Below, in pieces: positions 6,821 through 16,091 of a DNA stretch of 64,000 bases; position 1 is the stretch's first letter; every line of letters starts with the position of its first letter. The notes below the pieces were generated by a model. It saw only the letters and a list, made by a program, of their open reading frames with translations. It searched no databases and was not told where the DNA came from. The DNA is taken from positions 186,001 through 250,000 of the forward strand of contig OZ252031.1 in NCBI GenBank assembly GCA_965247775.1, given 5' to 3'. The DNA is from G965247775 sp965247775 (lineage in GTDB: Bacteria > Chloroflexota > Dehalococcoidia > Bin125). Position numbers and translations under genes: made by a program.

Positions 6821-8494
6821 ATGCAGCTCACCGGCGCGCAGATCCTGCTCGAATGCCTGAAGGCGGAAGGGGTGGAGATCATCTTCGGCTACCCCGGTGG
6901 GGTGGTGCTGCCGCTCTACGACACGTTCGTGCAGTACCCGGAGATCAAGCACGTCCTGGTGCGGCACGAGCAGACCGCGGCGCACGCCGCCGACGCCTAC
7001 GCGCGGGTGAGCGGGCGCACCGGGGTCTGCCTGGCGACGTCAGGGCCGGGCGCGACGAACCTGGTGACGGGCATCGCGACGGCGTATATGGACTCGGTGC
7101 CGATGGTAGCGCTGACGGGGAATGTGGCGCGGGACCTGCTGGGCCGGGACGGGTTCCAGGAGGCGGACATCACGGGCATCACGCTACCGATCACGAAGCA
7201 CAACACACTCGTGATGCGGGCGAGCGAGGTGGCGCAGGCGATCAAGGAGGCCTTCCACATCGCTTCGACGGGGCGCAAGGGGCCGGTGCTGGTAGACATC
7301 CCGAAGGACGTCTTCATTGAGCAGGCGGAGTATGCGGGCTACCCGGAAGCCGTGCATCTGCGCGGCTACCCCCTGGTGGAGCGGCCACGGGCGCTGGAGG
7401 TGGAGCGGGCGGCGGAGCTGATCAACGGGGCCGAGCGGCCGGTGATCCTGGCCGGGCAGGGCGTGATCATGTCGGGCGCGAGCGAGGAGCTGGGGGCGAT
7501 GGCGGAGCGGGCGGACATCCCCGTGATCACGACGCTGCTGGGCGTGGCCGGCTTCCCCGCGGATCACCCGCTGGCCTACGGTTTCCTGGGCATGCACGGG
7601 CACTACTACTGCAACATGGCGGCGGACGAGGCGGACGTGGTGATCGGGATCGGGATGCGCTTCGACGACCGGGCGATGGGGCGGTTCAAGGATTTCAATC
7701 CGACGGCGCAGATCGTGCACATCGACATCGATCCGGCCGAGATCGGGAAGAACTTTCACACGCACGCACCGGTGCAGGGGGACGTGCGGGAGACGCTGCG
7801 CCTGCTCGACCCCATGCTGGCGGACGCGGATCACCCAGAGTGGCGGGCGTGGATCGAGAAGGTGAAGGCGGAGCACCCGACGGACTACTTCGGTGAGGAG
7901 ACGGAGCTGACGGGGACCTGGCTGGTGAAGGCGCTGGCCGAGGAGACGCAGGGCGAGGCGACGATCGTGACGGGGGTGGGGCAGCACCAGATGTGGGCGG
8001 CGCAGTATTACCCGTTCAAGCGCCCCCGGCAGTGGGTGACGAGCGGGGGGCTGGGGACCATGGGCTACGAGGTACCGGGGGCGATCGGGGCGCAGTTCGC
8101 GCAGGACGCTCCGGTCTGGACGATCTGCGGGGACGGCGGCTTCCAGATGACGCTGCAGGAGCTGCAGACGGTGAAGGACCACAACCTGCCGATTCGCTAC
8201 GCGATCTTCAACAACGGTTTCCTGGGCATGGTGCGGCAGTGGCAGGAGCTGTTTTATGCCGACAATCAGCATTCTGTGGACCTGGGACAGCCGGACTTCG
8301 TGAAGCTGGCCGAGGCCTACGGGATCAAGGGGCTGCGGGCGAGGAACCGCCAGGAAGCGCTGCACGTGATCCGCGAGGCCGCTGCCCACGAGGGCCCGGT
8401 CCTGATGGACTTTCGCACAGCGGGCGTGGAGAACGTGTGGCCCATGGTGCCGGCGGGGGCGGCCTTGTCCGAGACGATCGAGGAGCCAGCCTGA
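6821..8494 (+). CDS. ilvB: Acetolactate synthase large (catalytic) subunit
   Basis: A 557-residue TPP enzyme, it joins two pyruvates (or pyruvate and 2-oxobutyrate) in the first common step of Val/Leu and Ile synthesis. Seen are the catalytic Glu in VLVRHEQTAAHAADAYAR, SGPGATNLVTG, the central FAD-domain part with GIGMRFDDRAMG, and the TPP motif from CGDGGFQMT to NNGFLGMVRQWQ. The ATG at 6821 gives the normal N-terminus; an in-frame ATG 20 codons upstream lacks family support. It is preceded by an attenuator, and its stop shares one base with the ilvN start. Confidence 0.97.
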   Translation: MQLTGAQILLECLKAEGVEIIFGYPGGVVLPLYDTFVQYPEIKHVLVRHEQTAAHAADAYARVSGRTGVCLATSGPGATNLVTGIATAYMDSVPMVALTGNVARDLLGRDGFQEADITGITLPITKHNTLVMRASEVAQAIKEAFHIASTGRKGPVLVDIPKDVFIEQAEYAGYPEAVHLRGYPLVERPRALEVERAAELINGAERPVILAGQGVIMSGASEELGAMAERADIPVITTLLGVAGFPADHPLAYGFLGMHGHYYCNMAADEADVVIGIGMRFDDRAMGRFKDFNPTAQIVHIDIDPAEIGKNFHTHAPVQGDVRETLRLLDPMLADADHPEWRAWIEKVKAEHPTDYFGEETELTGTWLVKALAEETQGEATIVTGVGQHQMWAAQYYPFKRPRQWVTSGGLGTMGYEVPGAIGAQFAQDAPVWTICGDGGFQMTLQELQTVKDHNLPIRYAIFNNGFLGMVRQWQELFYADNQHSVDLGQPDFVKLAEAYGIKGLRARNRQEALHVIREAAAHEGPVLMDFRTAGVENVWPMVPAGAALSETIEEPA

Positions 8495-9096
8495 TGCCCT
8501 ACGAGTCGAATGATGCCCTGAGTGTGATCGTGGCACACGTGGAGGACCGGCCCGGCGTGCTGGCGCGGGTGGCGTCGCTGTTCCGGCGGCGGGGGTTCAA
8601 CATTGAGAGTTTGACGGTGGGGCGGGCGGATGAGCCGGGGCTGAGCCGGATGACGATCGTGGTGGAGGGGGGGCAGGCGAACGTGCAGCAGGTGGAGCGG
8701 CAGCTGTTCAAGCTGATCGACGTGGTGTCGGTGGTGGACATCACGGGGCAGCCGATGGTGGACCGGGAGCTGGCGCTGATCAAGGTGGCCTGCGACGTGA
8801 GCCGGCGGCTGGAGGTGGGGGAGCTGGTGCGGGCGTTCCGGGCGGACGTGGTGGACGTGGGGGAGGAGTCGTTGATCGTGCAGGTGCTGGGGGACGCGGG
8901 CAAGGTGGAGGCGCTGGCGGGCTTGCTGCGGCCGTATGGGGTGCTGGAGATGGTGCGCACGGGGCGGGTGGCGATGGTGCGGGGGGCGAGCACGAGCAAG
9001 CCGGCGCCGATCAGCGAGTACGAGCACGAGGCGGAGGCGGCACGGGCGCAGCTGGGGCGTCGGCCGGAGGGGGCGCTGCCGTTTGCGAGCGACTGA
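8494..9096 (+). CDS. ilvN: Acetolactate synthase small (regulatory) subunit
   Basis: The 200-residue protein opens with an ACT domain (about residues 8-82) carrying the valine-binding signature HVEDRPGVLARVASLF and RGFNIESLTVG, followed by the C-terminal domain that activates the large subunit (LALIKVACD onward). It gives feedback control of IlvB by valine. The TGATG overlap with ilvB indicates coupled translation. The C-terminal about 35 residues are charged and longer than in short IlvN forms. Confidence 0.95.
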   Translation: MPYESNDALSVIVAHVEDRPGVLARVASLFRRRGFNIESLTVGRADEPGLSRMTIVVEGGQANVQQVERQLFKLIDVVSVVDITGQPMVDRELALIKVACDVSRRLEVGELVRAFRADVVDVGEESLIVQVLGDAGKVEALAGLLRPYGVLEMVRTGRVAMVRGASTSKPAPISEYEHEAEAARAQLGRRPEGALPFASD

Positions 9097-9107
9097 GGGG
9101 ATGCGCC

Positions 9108-9215
9108 CGTTCGTTTCCCCTTCGACGAGATCAGGACAGGCTTCGACAGGCCGCTCGACCCTTCGACTGCGCTCGGGACAGGCTTCGCTCGGGAGAACCG
9201 CAGGACGAACGGGCT
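9108..9215 (-). repeat. REP-like CTTCGAC/GGACAGG repeat block
   Basis: The ilvN-ilvC gap holds several copies of a short motif: CCCTTCGACGAGATCAGGAC, GGCTTCGACAGG, CCCTTCGACTGCGCTCGGGA and GGCTTCGCTCGGGAGAACCG. On the minus strand it reads as the familiar GCCTGTC-CTGAG-TCGAAGG type of dispersed intergenic repeat found in many bacterial genomes. The inverted pieces could fold. No coding role is seen. Confidence 0.65.
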
Positions 9216-9348
9216 GGGGGGTAGGGGGGAGCGGGTCGGGCGCGACGAGGGGCGTGGCGTGCGGCTGGCCGGGAGGCCGACGCGCCGATAGCATCCACCC
9301 TGCCGCTGCGTAACCGCCCGCTCGTGGGCGCGGAAGAGGAGCTGCCGC

Positions 9349-10353
9349 ATGGCCGCGAAGATGTACTACGACCAGGACGCCGACATGCAGTACCTGGAGG
9401 GGAAGACGATCGGGGTGATCGGCTTCGGCAGCCAGGGGCACGCGCACGCGCTGAACTTGAAGGACAGCGGGCAGAAGGTGATCGTGGGGCTGTACTCGGG
9501 GTCGAAGTCGTGGCAGAAAGCGGAGGACCTGGGGCTGCAGGTGGGAACGGTGGACGACGTGGCGGAGGCGGCGGACATCGTGATGGTGCTGACGCCGGAC
9601 CACATCCAGAAGGAGCTGTACGACAACCACATCGCGCACGGGATGCGCGAGGGCAAGACGCTGATGTTCGCGCACGGCTTCAACATCCACTACGCGCAGA
9701 TCACGGCGCCGGAGGAGGTGGACGTGTCGATGATCGCGCCGAAAGGGCCGGGGCATCTGGTGCGGCGGGTGTTCGAGGAGGGCGGGGGGGTGCCGGCGCT
9801 GCTGGCGATCCACCAGGACGCGTCGGAGACGGCGCGGCAGACAGCACTGGCCTACGCGCGGGGGATTGGGGGGACGAAGGGGGGCGTGCTGGAGACGACG
9901 TTCCTGGAGGAGACGGAGACGGACCTGTTCGGGGAGCAGACGGTGCTGTGCGGGGGGGTGTCGGCGCTGATGCAGGCGGCGTTCGAGACGCTGGTGGAGG
10001 CGGGGTACCAGCCGGAGTCGGCGTATTTCGAGACGGTGCACGAGCTGAAGCTCATCGTGGACCTGATCTACGAGGGCGGCTTCGGCAACATGCGCTACTC
10101 GGTGTCGGACACGGCGGAGTACGGGGACTACACGCGCGGGCCGCGGGTGCTGGGCCCGGAGGTGAAGGAGCGGATGCGGGCGATCCTGGACGAGATTCAG
10201 GGGGGCGAGTTCGCGCGGGAGTGGATCCTGGAGAACCGGGCGGGGCGGCCGGCGTTTTCGGTGATGCGGAAGCGGGCGCGGGAGCATCCGTCGGAGGTGG
10301 TGGGGGCGGAGCTGCGGGGGATGATGACGTGGCTGCGGGAGAAGGCGGACTGA
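9349..10353 (+). CDS. ilvC: Ketol-acid reductoisomerase (class I)
   Basis: A 334-residue enzyme of short class I length, it isomerises and reduces acetolactate or acetohydroxybutyrate with NAD(P)H and Mg2+. The N-terminal Rossmann motif is GFGSQGHAHALNLKDSG, with SGSKSW as the cofactor-specificity loop. The C-terminal knotted domain holds the metal ligands in ETETDLFGEQTVLCGG and ELKLIVDLIYEGGF. The ATG at 9349 has GAGGAG upstream. The 252-base gap after ilvN contains a repeat block, so ilvC may be partly separately expressed. Confidence 0.97.
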   Translation: MAAKMYYDQDADMQYLEGKTIGVIGFGSQGHAHALNLKDSGQKVIVGLYSGSKSWQKAEDLGLQVGTVDDVAEAADIVMVLTPDHIQKELYDNHIAHGMREGKTLMFAHGFNIHYAQITAPEEVDVSMIAPKGPGHLVRRVFEEGGGVPALLAIHQDASETARQTALAYARGIGGTKGGVLETTFLEETETDLFGEQTVLCGGVSALMQAAFETLVEAGYQPESAYFETVHELKLIVDLIYEGGFGNMRYSVSDTAEYGDYTRGPRVLGPEVKERMRAILDEIQGGEFAREWILENRAGRPAFSVMRKRAREHPSEVVGAELRGMMTWLREKAD

Positions 10354-10364
10354 CCGAAGCGGAG

Positions 10365-10552
10365 ATGCACGTCACCTAACCACTCCGAAGCGGCGCTATC
10401 TACGTGCGGCTGCGCACGGCAAGCCCACGGCGCGCGGGCTTGGGGCGCACAGCGTCATTCACTACCAGAGCGGCGCCGCCGTCATTGGTGTGGAGCTCCT
10501 GGTAGTCAGTGAGGGCATCGACTGGGTGGCGGTTTGCGCGCTCGGCGGCGAA
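10365..10552 (+). pseudogene. DUF2283-family remnant
   Basis: After ATG CAC GTC ACC a TAA interrupts the frame, but GAIYVRLRT continues in frame, and after a shift near 10440 the text reads AHSVIHYQSGAAVIGVELL. This is the body of a DUF2283 small protein (DPEADALYIRL... VIVDYDADGRVVGIEIL pattern). With one stop and one frameshift it is degraded. It merges with the broken end of the DinB-like gene on the other strand. Confidence 0.55.
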
Positions 10553-10557
10553 GGCGT

Positions 10558-10797
10558 TCAGAAGCTCTCGTGCGCGTTGACGTCGGGGAGGAGGGGATCG
10601 GGCTCACGGAGCATCAACTCCAGGCGCTCGCGCAGGCCGAGGCGGTTGATGATGCGCAGGTGGGCGATGACGTCGCGGGCGCTCCAGCCCTCGGTGTCGG
10701 GGGTGGTCAGGGTGGCGTCGGGGAGCCCGATGAGCAGGGTTTCCAGGACGGCTGGGGTCCGGGCCAGGGTGTCGATGGTTCCCGGTGTGAGCGGCAT
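10558..10797 (-). pseudogene. DinB-family protein, truncated and frameshifted
   Basis: From the ATG at 10797 (GGGAGG upstream) 79 codons match the N-terminal half of a DinB/mycothiol-dependent maleylpyruvate isomerase-like four-helix protein: EGWSARDVIAHLRIINRL and LMLREPDPLLPDVNAHESF. The frame ends at a TGA, but inserting one base in the TTCTG context continues as LNAFAAERAN, as expected for the family. Only a short stretch follows before the match is lost in the DUF2283 remnant, so the C-terminal half is missing. Confidence 0.6.
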
Positions 10798-10921
10798 GCG
10801 GCTGCCTCCCCCCCCTCGTGCGGCACCTGGCAGGGGCATCGTAGGGGAGGAAGGCGATCGGGGAATGCAACGCGGGGGAAAACTCCGGGTGACCCGCTAG
10901 GCAAGGCGCTGCCGGGCCTGG

Positions 10922-10927
10922 CATACT
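10922..10927 (+). promoter_or_regulatory. Putative -10 element upstream of leuA
   Basis: CATACT followed by GG lies 148 bases before the leuA start. The 149-base leader that follows contains two GC-rich hairpins (10969-10985 region and CGCCGCC/GGCGGCG near 11015-11035) but no U tract and no Leu-rich peptide, so I make no attenuation call. Confidence 0.25.
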
Positions 10928-11075
10928 GGGGGCGTTATGCGTACACGATTCCTGGGAGGGACACCCCGGCGGGCTACTCAAGCCCGTCGCGTCCTCGGGC
11001 GGGGCCACTGAACTGTCGCCGCCGCCCGGCGGCGCGTGCCCTCCCGCACGAGCCGCACAATCCCAGGAGTTCCCC

Positions 11076-12629
11076 ATGGTTGACCGAGTCAAGATCTTCG
11101 ACACCACCCTGCGCGACGGTGAACAGGCCGCCGGCGTTTCCTTTTCGGCGGACGAAAAGCTCCAGATCGCGAGGCTGCTGGAGCGGATGCAGGTGGACTG
11201 CATTGAGGCGGGATTCGCGGCTGCCTCCCCGGCCGATTTCGACGCGGTGGCGCAGATCGCGAAGAAGGTGCGGGGGACGTCGATCGCGTCGCTCTGCCGC
11301 GCCGTGCCGAGCGACGTGGATCAGGGCTGGGCCGCCATTCAGGACGCGGAGGACCCGCGCCTGCACGTGTTCCTCTCGAGTTCGGACATCCACATCGCGC
11401 ACCAGCTGCGTAAGGACCGCGAGCAGGTGCTGGAGCAGGCGCGGGAGATGGTGGCGCGGGCCAAGGGCTACGTGGAGAACGTGGAGTTCAGCCCCATGGA
11501 CGCGACCCGCTCGGACCGGGACTTCTTGATCCGTATGCTGCGGGAGTGCGTGGAGGCGGGGGCGACGACGATCAACATCGCGGACACCGTGGGCTACGCG
11601 ATCCCGGAGGAGTTCGAGGCCCTCATCCGCGAGATCCTGGAGAACGTGCCGGGTATGGACCACATCACGCTCTCGGTGCACTGCCACAACGACCTAGGGC
11701 TGAGCAGCGCCAACAGCCTGGCGGCCGTGCAGGCCGGCGCGCGTCAGGTGGAGTGCACGATCAACGGCCTGGGCGAGCGGGCAGGCAACGCCTCCTTGGA
11801 GGAGGTGGTCATGGCGATGCGTACGCGCGAGGACTTCCTTGGCGCGGAGACGCAGGTGGACCCGCAGTACCTGGTGCCGGCTTCGCGGATGGTGCAGGAC
11901 TTCGCCGGGATGCACGTGCAGCCGAACAAGGCGATCGTGGGGCTGAACGCCTTCCGGCACCAGTCCGGGATTCACCAGGACGGGGTGTCCAAGCTGCGGG
12001 AGACCTACGAGATCATGGACCCCAAGACTGTGGGTTGGAAAGCGGGCGGCCAGTTCGTGTTGAGCAAGCTGTCGGGGCGGGCGGGGCTGCGGTCGCGGCT
12101 GGACGACCTGGGTTACCAGCTGGAGGACGAGGAGTTCAGGAGCGTGTTCCAGCGTTTCCAGGAGCTGGCGGACCGCAAGAACACCGTGGACGACCGCGAC
12201 CTGGAGGCGATCGTTTCGGACAACATCGGGCAGGGCGAGGAGGCGTGGCACCTGGAGTCGATGGACGTGACGACGGGCACGGCGGCGACGCCGACGGCGA
12301 GTATCACGCTGCGCGGTCCGGACGGGGAGTTCCACACAGCGGCCGAGACCGGCACGGGACCGGTGGACGCGGTGTACCGGACGATCCGGTCGATCATCGG
12401 CACCGAGGACACGCTGACGGAGTACGCCGTGAGCGCGATCACGGAGGGCATCGACGCGCAAGGCGAGGTGACGATCCGGATCGAGGTGGACGGGATCACG
12501 CACACGGGGCGGGCAGCGGACCAGGACATCCTGGTCGCCAGCGCCCGGGCCTACGTCAACGCCGTCAACCGCTACCTGACGGGCAAGACGGGCGCCAAGG
12601 CGGCGAGCACGCAGCAGCGGACGCCGTAG
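11076..12629 (+). CDS. leuA: 2-isopropylmalate synthase
   Basis: This 517-residue enzyme condenses acetyl-CoA with 2-oxoisovalerate, the committed step of leucine synthesis. The TIM barrel opens with KIFDTTLRDGEQAAGVSF and carries the metal-binding HCHNDLGLSSANSLAAV and GLGERAGNASLEEV. The C-terminal LeuA regulatory domain (about residues 385-505) is present, so leucine feedback is likely. The ATG at 11076 has AGGAG 6 bases upstream. It is followed 133 bases later by leuC. Confidence 0.95.
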   Translation: MVDRVKIFDTTLRDGEQAAGVSFSADEKLQIARLLERMQVDCIEAGFAAASPADFDAVAQIAKKVRGTSIASLCRAVPSDVDQGWAAIQDAEDPRLHVFLSSSDIHIAHQLRKDREQVLEQAREMVARAKGYVENVEFSPMDATRSDRDFLIRMLRECVEAGATTINIADTVGYAIPEEFEALIREILENVPGMDHITLSVHCHNDLGLSSANSLAAVQAGARQVECTINGLGERAGNASLEEVVMAMRTREDFLGAETQVDPQYLVPASRMVQDFAGMHVQPNKAIVGLNAFRHQSGIHQDGVSKLRETYEIMDPKTVGWKAGGQFVLSKLSGRAGLRSRLDDLGYQLEDEEFRSVFQRFQELADRKNTVDDRDLEAIVSDNIGQGEEAWHLESMDVTTGTAATPTASITLRGPDGEFHTAAETGTGPVDAVYRTIRSIIGTEDTLTEYAVSAITEGIDAQGEVTIRIEVDGITHTGRAADQDILVASARAYVNAVNRYLTGKTGAKAASTQQRTP

Positions 12630-12718
12630 GGGCGAACGCGCGACCTGGGTGGCTCATCCGGTCGCCCATCCGGGCCGGCTCAGGGCGAGCGGGACGTACA
12701 CGAGCGCACTGTGCCGGG

Positions 12719-12724
12719 TACACT
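12719..12724 (+). promoter_or_regulatory. Putative -10 element of leuCD
   Basis: TACACT followed by GG lies 38 bases before the leuC start, the same TANACTG form seen before ilvE, metH and other genes. No convincing -35 box is seen. Confidence 0.35.
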
Positions 12725-12762
12725 GGCACCGCGTTGTCACGCTGCAACGAAAGGAGCGGGCG

Positions 12763-14169
12763 GTGGCCGAACCGCGCACGCTGGCCCAGAAGATCTGGGA
12801 TGCTCACCTGGTCCGTCGCGCCCAGGGCGAGCCAGACCTGCTCTACGTGGACCTGCACCTGGTGCATGAGGTGACATCGCCGCAGGCGTTCGAGGGTCTG
12901 CGCCTGAACGGCCGCAGCGTGCGGCGGCCGGATCTGACGCTGGCGGTGCCCGACCACAACGTGCCGACGGACAGCCGGGTGGAGCCGTACGCGGACCCGC
13001 TCTCGCAGCAGCAGGTGGAGTCATTGCGTGCGAACTGCCGGGAGTTCGGCGTGCCGCTGTACGACACGCTGGACCCGCGCCAGGGGATCGTGCACATCAT
13101 CGGACCGGAGCAGGGGGTGACGCAGCCGGGGATGACCATTGTCTGCGGCGACAGCCACACGTCGACACACGGGGCGTTCGGGGCGCTGGCGTTCGGCATC
13201 GGGACGTCCGAGGTGGAGCACGTGCTGGCGACGCAGGCGCTGCCGCAGCAGCCGCTGAAGCAGATGGCGGTGGAGGTGAGCGGCGGCTTGCCCGCGGGCT
13301 GCACGGCCAAGGATGTGATCCTGACGATCATCAACCGGATCGGTGTCGACGGTGGGGTGGGGCATGTGATCGAGTATCGCGGCGACGTGATCCGCAACCT
13401 CTCGATGGAGGGGCGGATGACGGTCTGCAACATGTCGATCGAAGGGGGCGCGCGGGCCGGCTTGGTGGCGCCGGACGAGACGACGTTCGCCTACCTGCAG
13501 GGGCGGCCGCATGCGCCGCTGGGCGAATCCTGGGAGGTGGCACTGGAGGCCTGGCGGGCGCTGCCGAGCGACAAGGGGGCGGGCTTCGACCGCGAGGTGC
13601 TGATCGCGGGTGGGGAGATCGTGCCGCACGTGACCTGGGGGGTGACGCCGGCGCAGAGCGTGCCCGTGACCGAGGTGATCCCGGACCCGGAGGATGCGGC
13701 CGACCGGGCAACGCGCGAAACGGCCGAGCGGGCGCTGCAATACATGGACCTGCGGCCGGCGACGCGGGTGGTGGACATCAACCTGGACCGGGTATTCATT
13801 GGGTCGTGCACGAACGGGCGGATCGAGGACCTGCGGGCGGCGGCGGCGGTGGTGGAGGGGAAGCAGGTGGCCGCGACGGTGAGCGCGATGGTGGTCCCGG
13901 GGTCGGGGCTGGTGAAGGCCCAGGCGGAGGAGGAGGGGCTGGCGGACGTCTTCCGCGATGCCGGCTTCGAATGGCGGGAGGCGGGCTGTTCGATGTGCCT
14001 GGGGATGAACCCGGACATCCTGGCCCCCGGAGAGCGCTGCGCGTCGACGAGCAACCGCAACTTTGAGGGGCGGCAGGGGCCGGGGGGGCGGACGCACCTG
14101 GTGAGTCCGCCGATGGCGGCGGCGGCGGCGATCGCGGGGCACTTTGTGGATGTGCGGGAGTGGAGCTAG
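12763..14169 (+). CDS. leuC: 3-isopropylmalate dehydratase large subunit
   Basis: The 468-residue aconitase-family subunit isomerises 2- to 3-isopropylmalate with LeuD. The three [4Fe-4S] cysteines are visible in GSCTNGRIEDL and in CSMCLGMNPD; CGDSHTSTHGAFGALAFGIG is the family signature. The GTG at 12763 was chosen for its strong AAGGAG 8 bases upstream and the normal start AEPRTLAQKIWDAH; the frame is open upstream without support. It is followed by leuD 2 bases after its stop. Confidence 0.95.
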   Translation: MAEPRTLAQKIWDAHLVRRAQGEPDLLYVDLHLVHEVTSPQAFEGLRLNGRSVRRPDLTLAVPDHNVPTDSRVEPYADPLSQQQVESLRANCREFGVPLYDTLDPRQGIVHIIGPEQGVTQPGMTIVCGDSHTSTHGAFGALAFGIGTSEVEHVLATQALPQQPLKQMAVEVSGGLPAGCTAKDVILTIINRIGVDGGVGHVIEYRGDVIRNLSMEGRMTVCNMSIEGGARAGLVAPDETTFAYLQGRPHAPLGESWEVALEAWRALPSDKGAGFDREVLIAGGEIVPHVTWGVTPAQSVPVTEVIPDPEDAADRATRETAERALQYMDLRPATRVVDINLDRVFIGSCTNGRIEDLRAAAAVVEGKQVAATVSAMVVPGSGLVKAQAEEEGLADVFRDAGFEWREAGCSMCLGMNPDILAPGERCASTSNRNFEGRQGPGGRTHLVSPPMAAAAAIAGHFVDVREWS

Positions 14170-14171
14170 CG

Positions 14172-14765
14172 ATGGAGCCCGTCACGCGCGTCAGCGGCCG
14201 CGCGATCCCCCTGGACCGGGCGGACGTGGACACCGACCAGATCATCCCGGCCAAGCACCTGAAGCGGATTGAGCGTACGGGCTACGGGCCCTTCGCCTTC
14301 GAACGCTGGCGGGCGGATGCGGAGTTCGTGCTGAACCGGCCGGAGTACGCGGGGGCGCCGATCCTGCTGGCGGGGGCGAACTTCGGCGGCGGATCGTCCC
14401 GCGAGCATGCGGTCTGGGCGCTGCAGCAGATGGGGCTGGGGGTGGTCATCGCGCCGTCCTTCGCGGACATCTTCCGCAACAACAGCGCCAAGATGGGGCT
14501 GCTGACGGTGACGCTGCTGCAGGCGGACGTGGAGCGGCTGATGGCGCGTGCGCAAGAGACGCCGGCGGCGGCGATCACGGTGGACCTCGAGACGCAGATG
14601 GTCTCAACGCCGGATGGGTGGTCGCGGCGGTTCGAGATCGACGGGTTCGTGAAGCGGACGCTGCTCGAGGGGCTGGACGCGATCGACCTGACGCTGGAGC
14701 AGGCCGAGGAGATCAGCGCGTTCGAGCGGACTCGGGCGGGGTACCAGCCGGTGACGAGCGGCTAA
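14172..14765 (+). CDS. leuD: 3-isopropylmalate dehydratase small subunit
   Basis: The 197-residue protein is the swivelling small subunit of isopropylmalate isomerase. DRADVDTDQIIPAKHLKRI and GANFGGGSSREHAVWAL are diagnostic. The ATG at 14172 lies 2 bases after leuC; a GTG at 14160 inside leuC is an alternative that would add 4 residues. Tight spacing shows that the two subunits are co-translated. Confidence 0.95.
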   Translation: MEPVTRVSGRAIPLDRADVDTDQIIPAKHLKRIERTGYGPFAFERWRADAEFVLNRPEYAGAPILLAGANFGGGSSREHAVWALQQMGLGVVIAPSFADIFRNNSAKMGLLTVTLLQADVERLMARAQETPAAAITVDLETQMVSTPDGWSRRFEIDGFVKRTLLEGLDAIDLTLEQAEEISAFERTRAGYQPVTSG

Positions 14766-14936
14766 GCGGCGGCCGCGGCGAGGCTGCGGATGATGGGGGG
14801 CTGAGGGCGGCGGCGGGATCGCCCGGGGCGCGGAGCGCGGTATCGAGCGGCGGCGCGATCGGGTGCTTGAGTGTTGGCTTGCCGTTCGCGAGTATCGGGG
14901 CCGCTGCCGGGCAGCGAGGGCGGAGCGGAGAGTCGT

Positions 14937-16028
14937 ATGGCCAGCTTGAATATTGCGTTGCTGCCAGGGGACGGGATCGGGCCGGAGGTGATGGCGGAGG
15001 GGGTGAAGGTGCTGGACGCGGTGGGCGGACGCTTTGGGCACGAGTTCGCGTACCGGGAGGACACCGTCGGCGGGGCGGCGATCGACGCGTTCGGCGTGGC
15101 GTTGCAGGAGGAGACGCTGGAGATGTGCCGGGGGCAGGACGCGGTCTTCTTTGGGGCGGTGGGCGGCCCCAAGTGGGATGACCCCAGCGCTGCCGTGCGG
15201 CCAGAGCAGGCGATCCTGGGGCTGCGCAAGTCGCTGGGCCTGTTCGCGAACATCCGGCCCGTGAAGATGTACGACTTCTTGGTGGACAGCACCACGCTGA
15301 AGCCGGAGGTGGTCCGCGGGGTGGACCTGATCGTGCTGCGTGAGCTGACGGGGGGGGTGTACTTCGGGCAGCCGCAGCGGCAGTGGGTGGAGGGCGGCGA
15401 GCGTCACGTGGTGGACACGCTGGCCTACAGCGAGCATGAGATCGAGCGGATCCTGCGGGTGGGGTTCGAGCTGGCGCGGGGGCGTCGCAAGAAGCTGACC
15501 TCGGTGGACAAGGCGAACGTGATGGAGAGTTCGCGGCTGTGGCGGACGATCGCGATGGAGCTGGCCGGCGAGTACCCGGAGGTGGAGCTGGAGCACGTCC
15601 TGATGGACGCCTGCGCGATGCACCTGATCGCGCGGCCGGCGGACTTCGACGTGATCGTGGCGGAGAATCTCTTCGGCGACGTGCTGAGCGATGAGGCGTC
15701 GATGCTGGCGGGGTCGATGGGGATGCTGCCGAGCGCGAGTCTGGGGGAACGTCGCGCGGACGGGACGGGGCTGGGGATGTACGAGCCGATCCACGGGACG
15801 GCGCCGGATATCGCGGGGCAGGGGATCGCGAACCCGCTGGCGCAGATCCTGAGCGGGGCGATGCTGCTGCGGCTCTCTCTGGGGCTGGAGGCGGAGGCCG
15901 CGGCGGTGGAGGCGGCCGTGTCGTGGGTGCTGGCCGACGGGCATCGGTCCGCGGACATCGCCGGCGAGGACGAGCGACCGGCGAGCACGAGTGAGATGGG
16001 CGATCTGGTGGTGGCGGCGCTGGGCTGA
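14937..16028 (+). CDS. leuB: 3-isopropylmalate dehydrogenase
   Basis: A 363-residue beta-decarboxylating dehydrogenase, it oxidises 3-isopropylmalate with NAD+ in leucine synthesis. Seen are LLPGDGIGPEV, the substrate loop LRKSLGLFANIRPVK, RELTGGVYFG, the metal/NAD segment ENLFGDVLSDEASM and EPIHGTAPDIAGQGIANP. ATG 14937 has GGAG upstream. The 171-base gap after leuD shows nothing recognisable. Confidence 0.95.
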   Translation: MASLNIALLPGDGIGPEVMAEGVKVLDAVGGRFGHEFAYREDTVGGAAIDAFGVALQEETLEMCRGQDAVFFGAVGGPKWDDPSAAVRPEQAILGLRKSLGLFANIRPVKMYDFLVDSTTLKPEVVRGVDLIVLRELTGGVYFGQPQRQWVEGGERHVVDTLAYSEHEIERILRVGFELARGRRKKLTSVDKANVMESSRLWRTIAMELAGEYPEVELEHVLMDACAMHLIARPADFDVIVAENLFGDVLSDEASMLAGSMGMLPSASLGERRADGTGLGMYEPIHGTAPDIAGQGIANPLAQILSGAMLLRLSLGLEAEAAAVEAAVSWVLADGHRSADIAGEDERPASTSEMGDLVVAALG

Positions 16029-16091
16029 GCCCGGGCAGGATGCGGTGACTACCCGAGGGCAGGCGCGGCCCGGCCTGCGACCCTGCCCCGC

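Noticed and set aside
10558..10565. UGA in the DinB-like gene as a fourth selenocysteine
   Set aside because: DinB has no catalytic Cys at this position, and a one-base shift restores family text (LNAFAAERAN) directly, so frameshift is the better reading.
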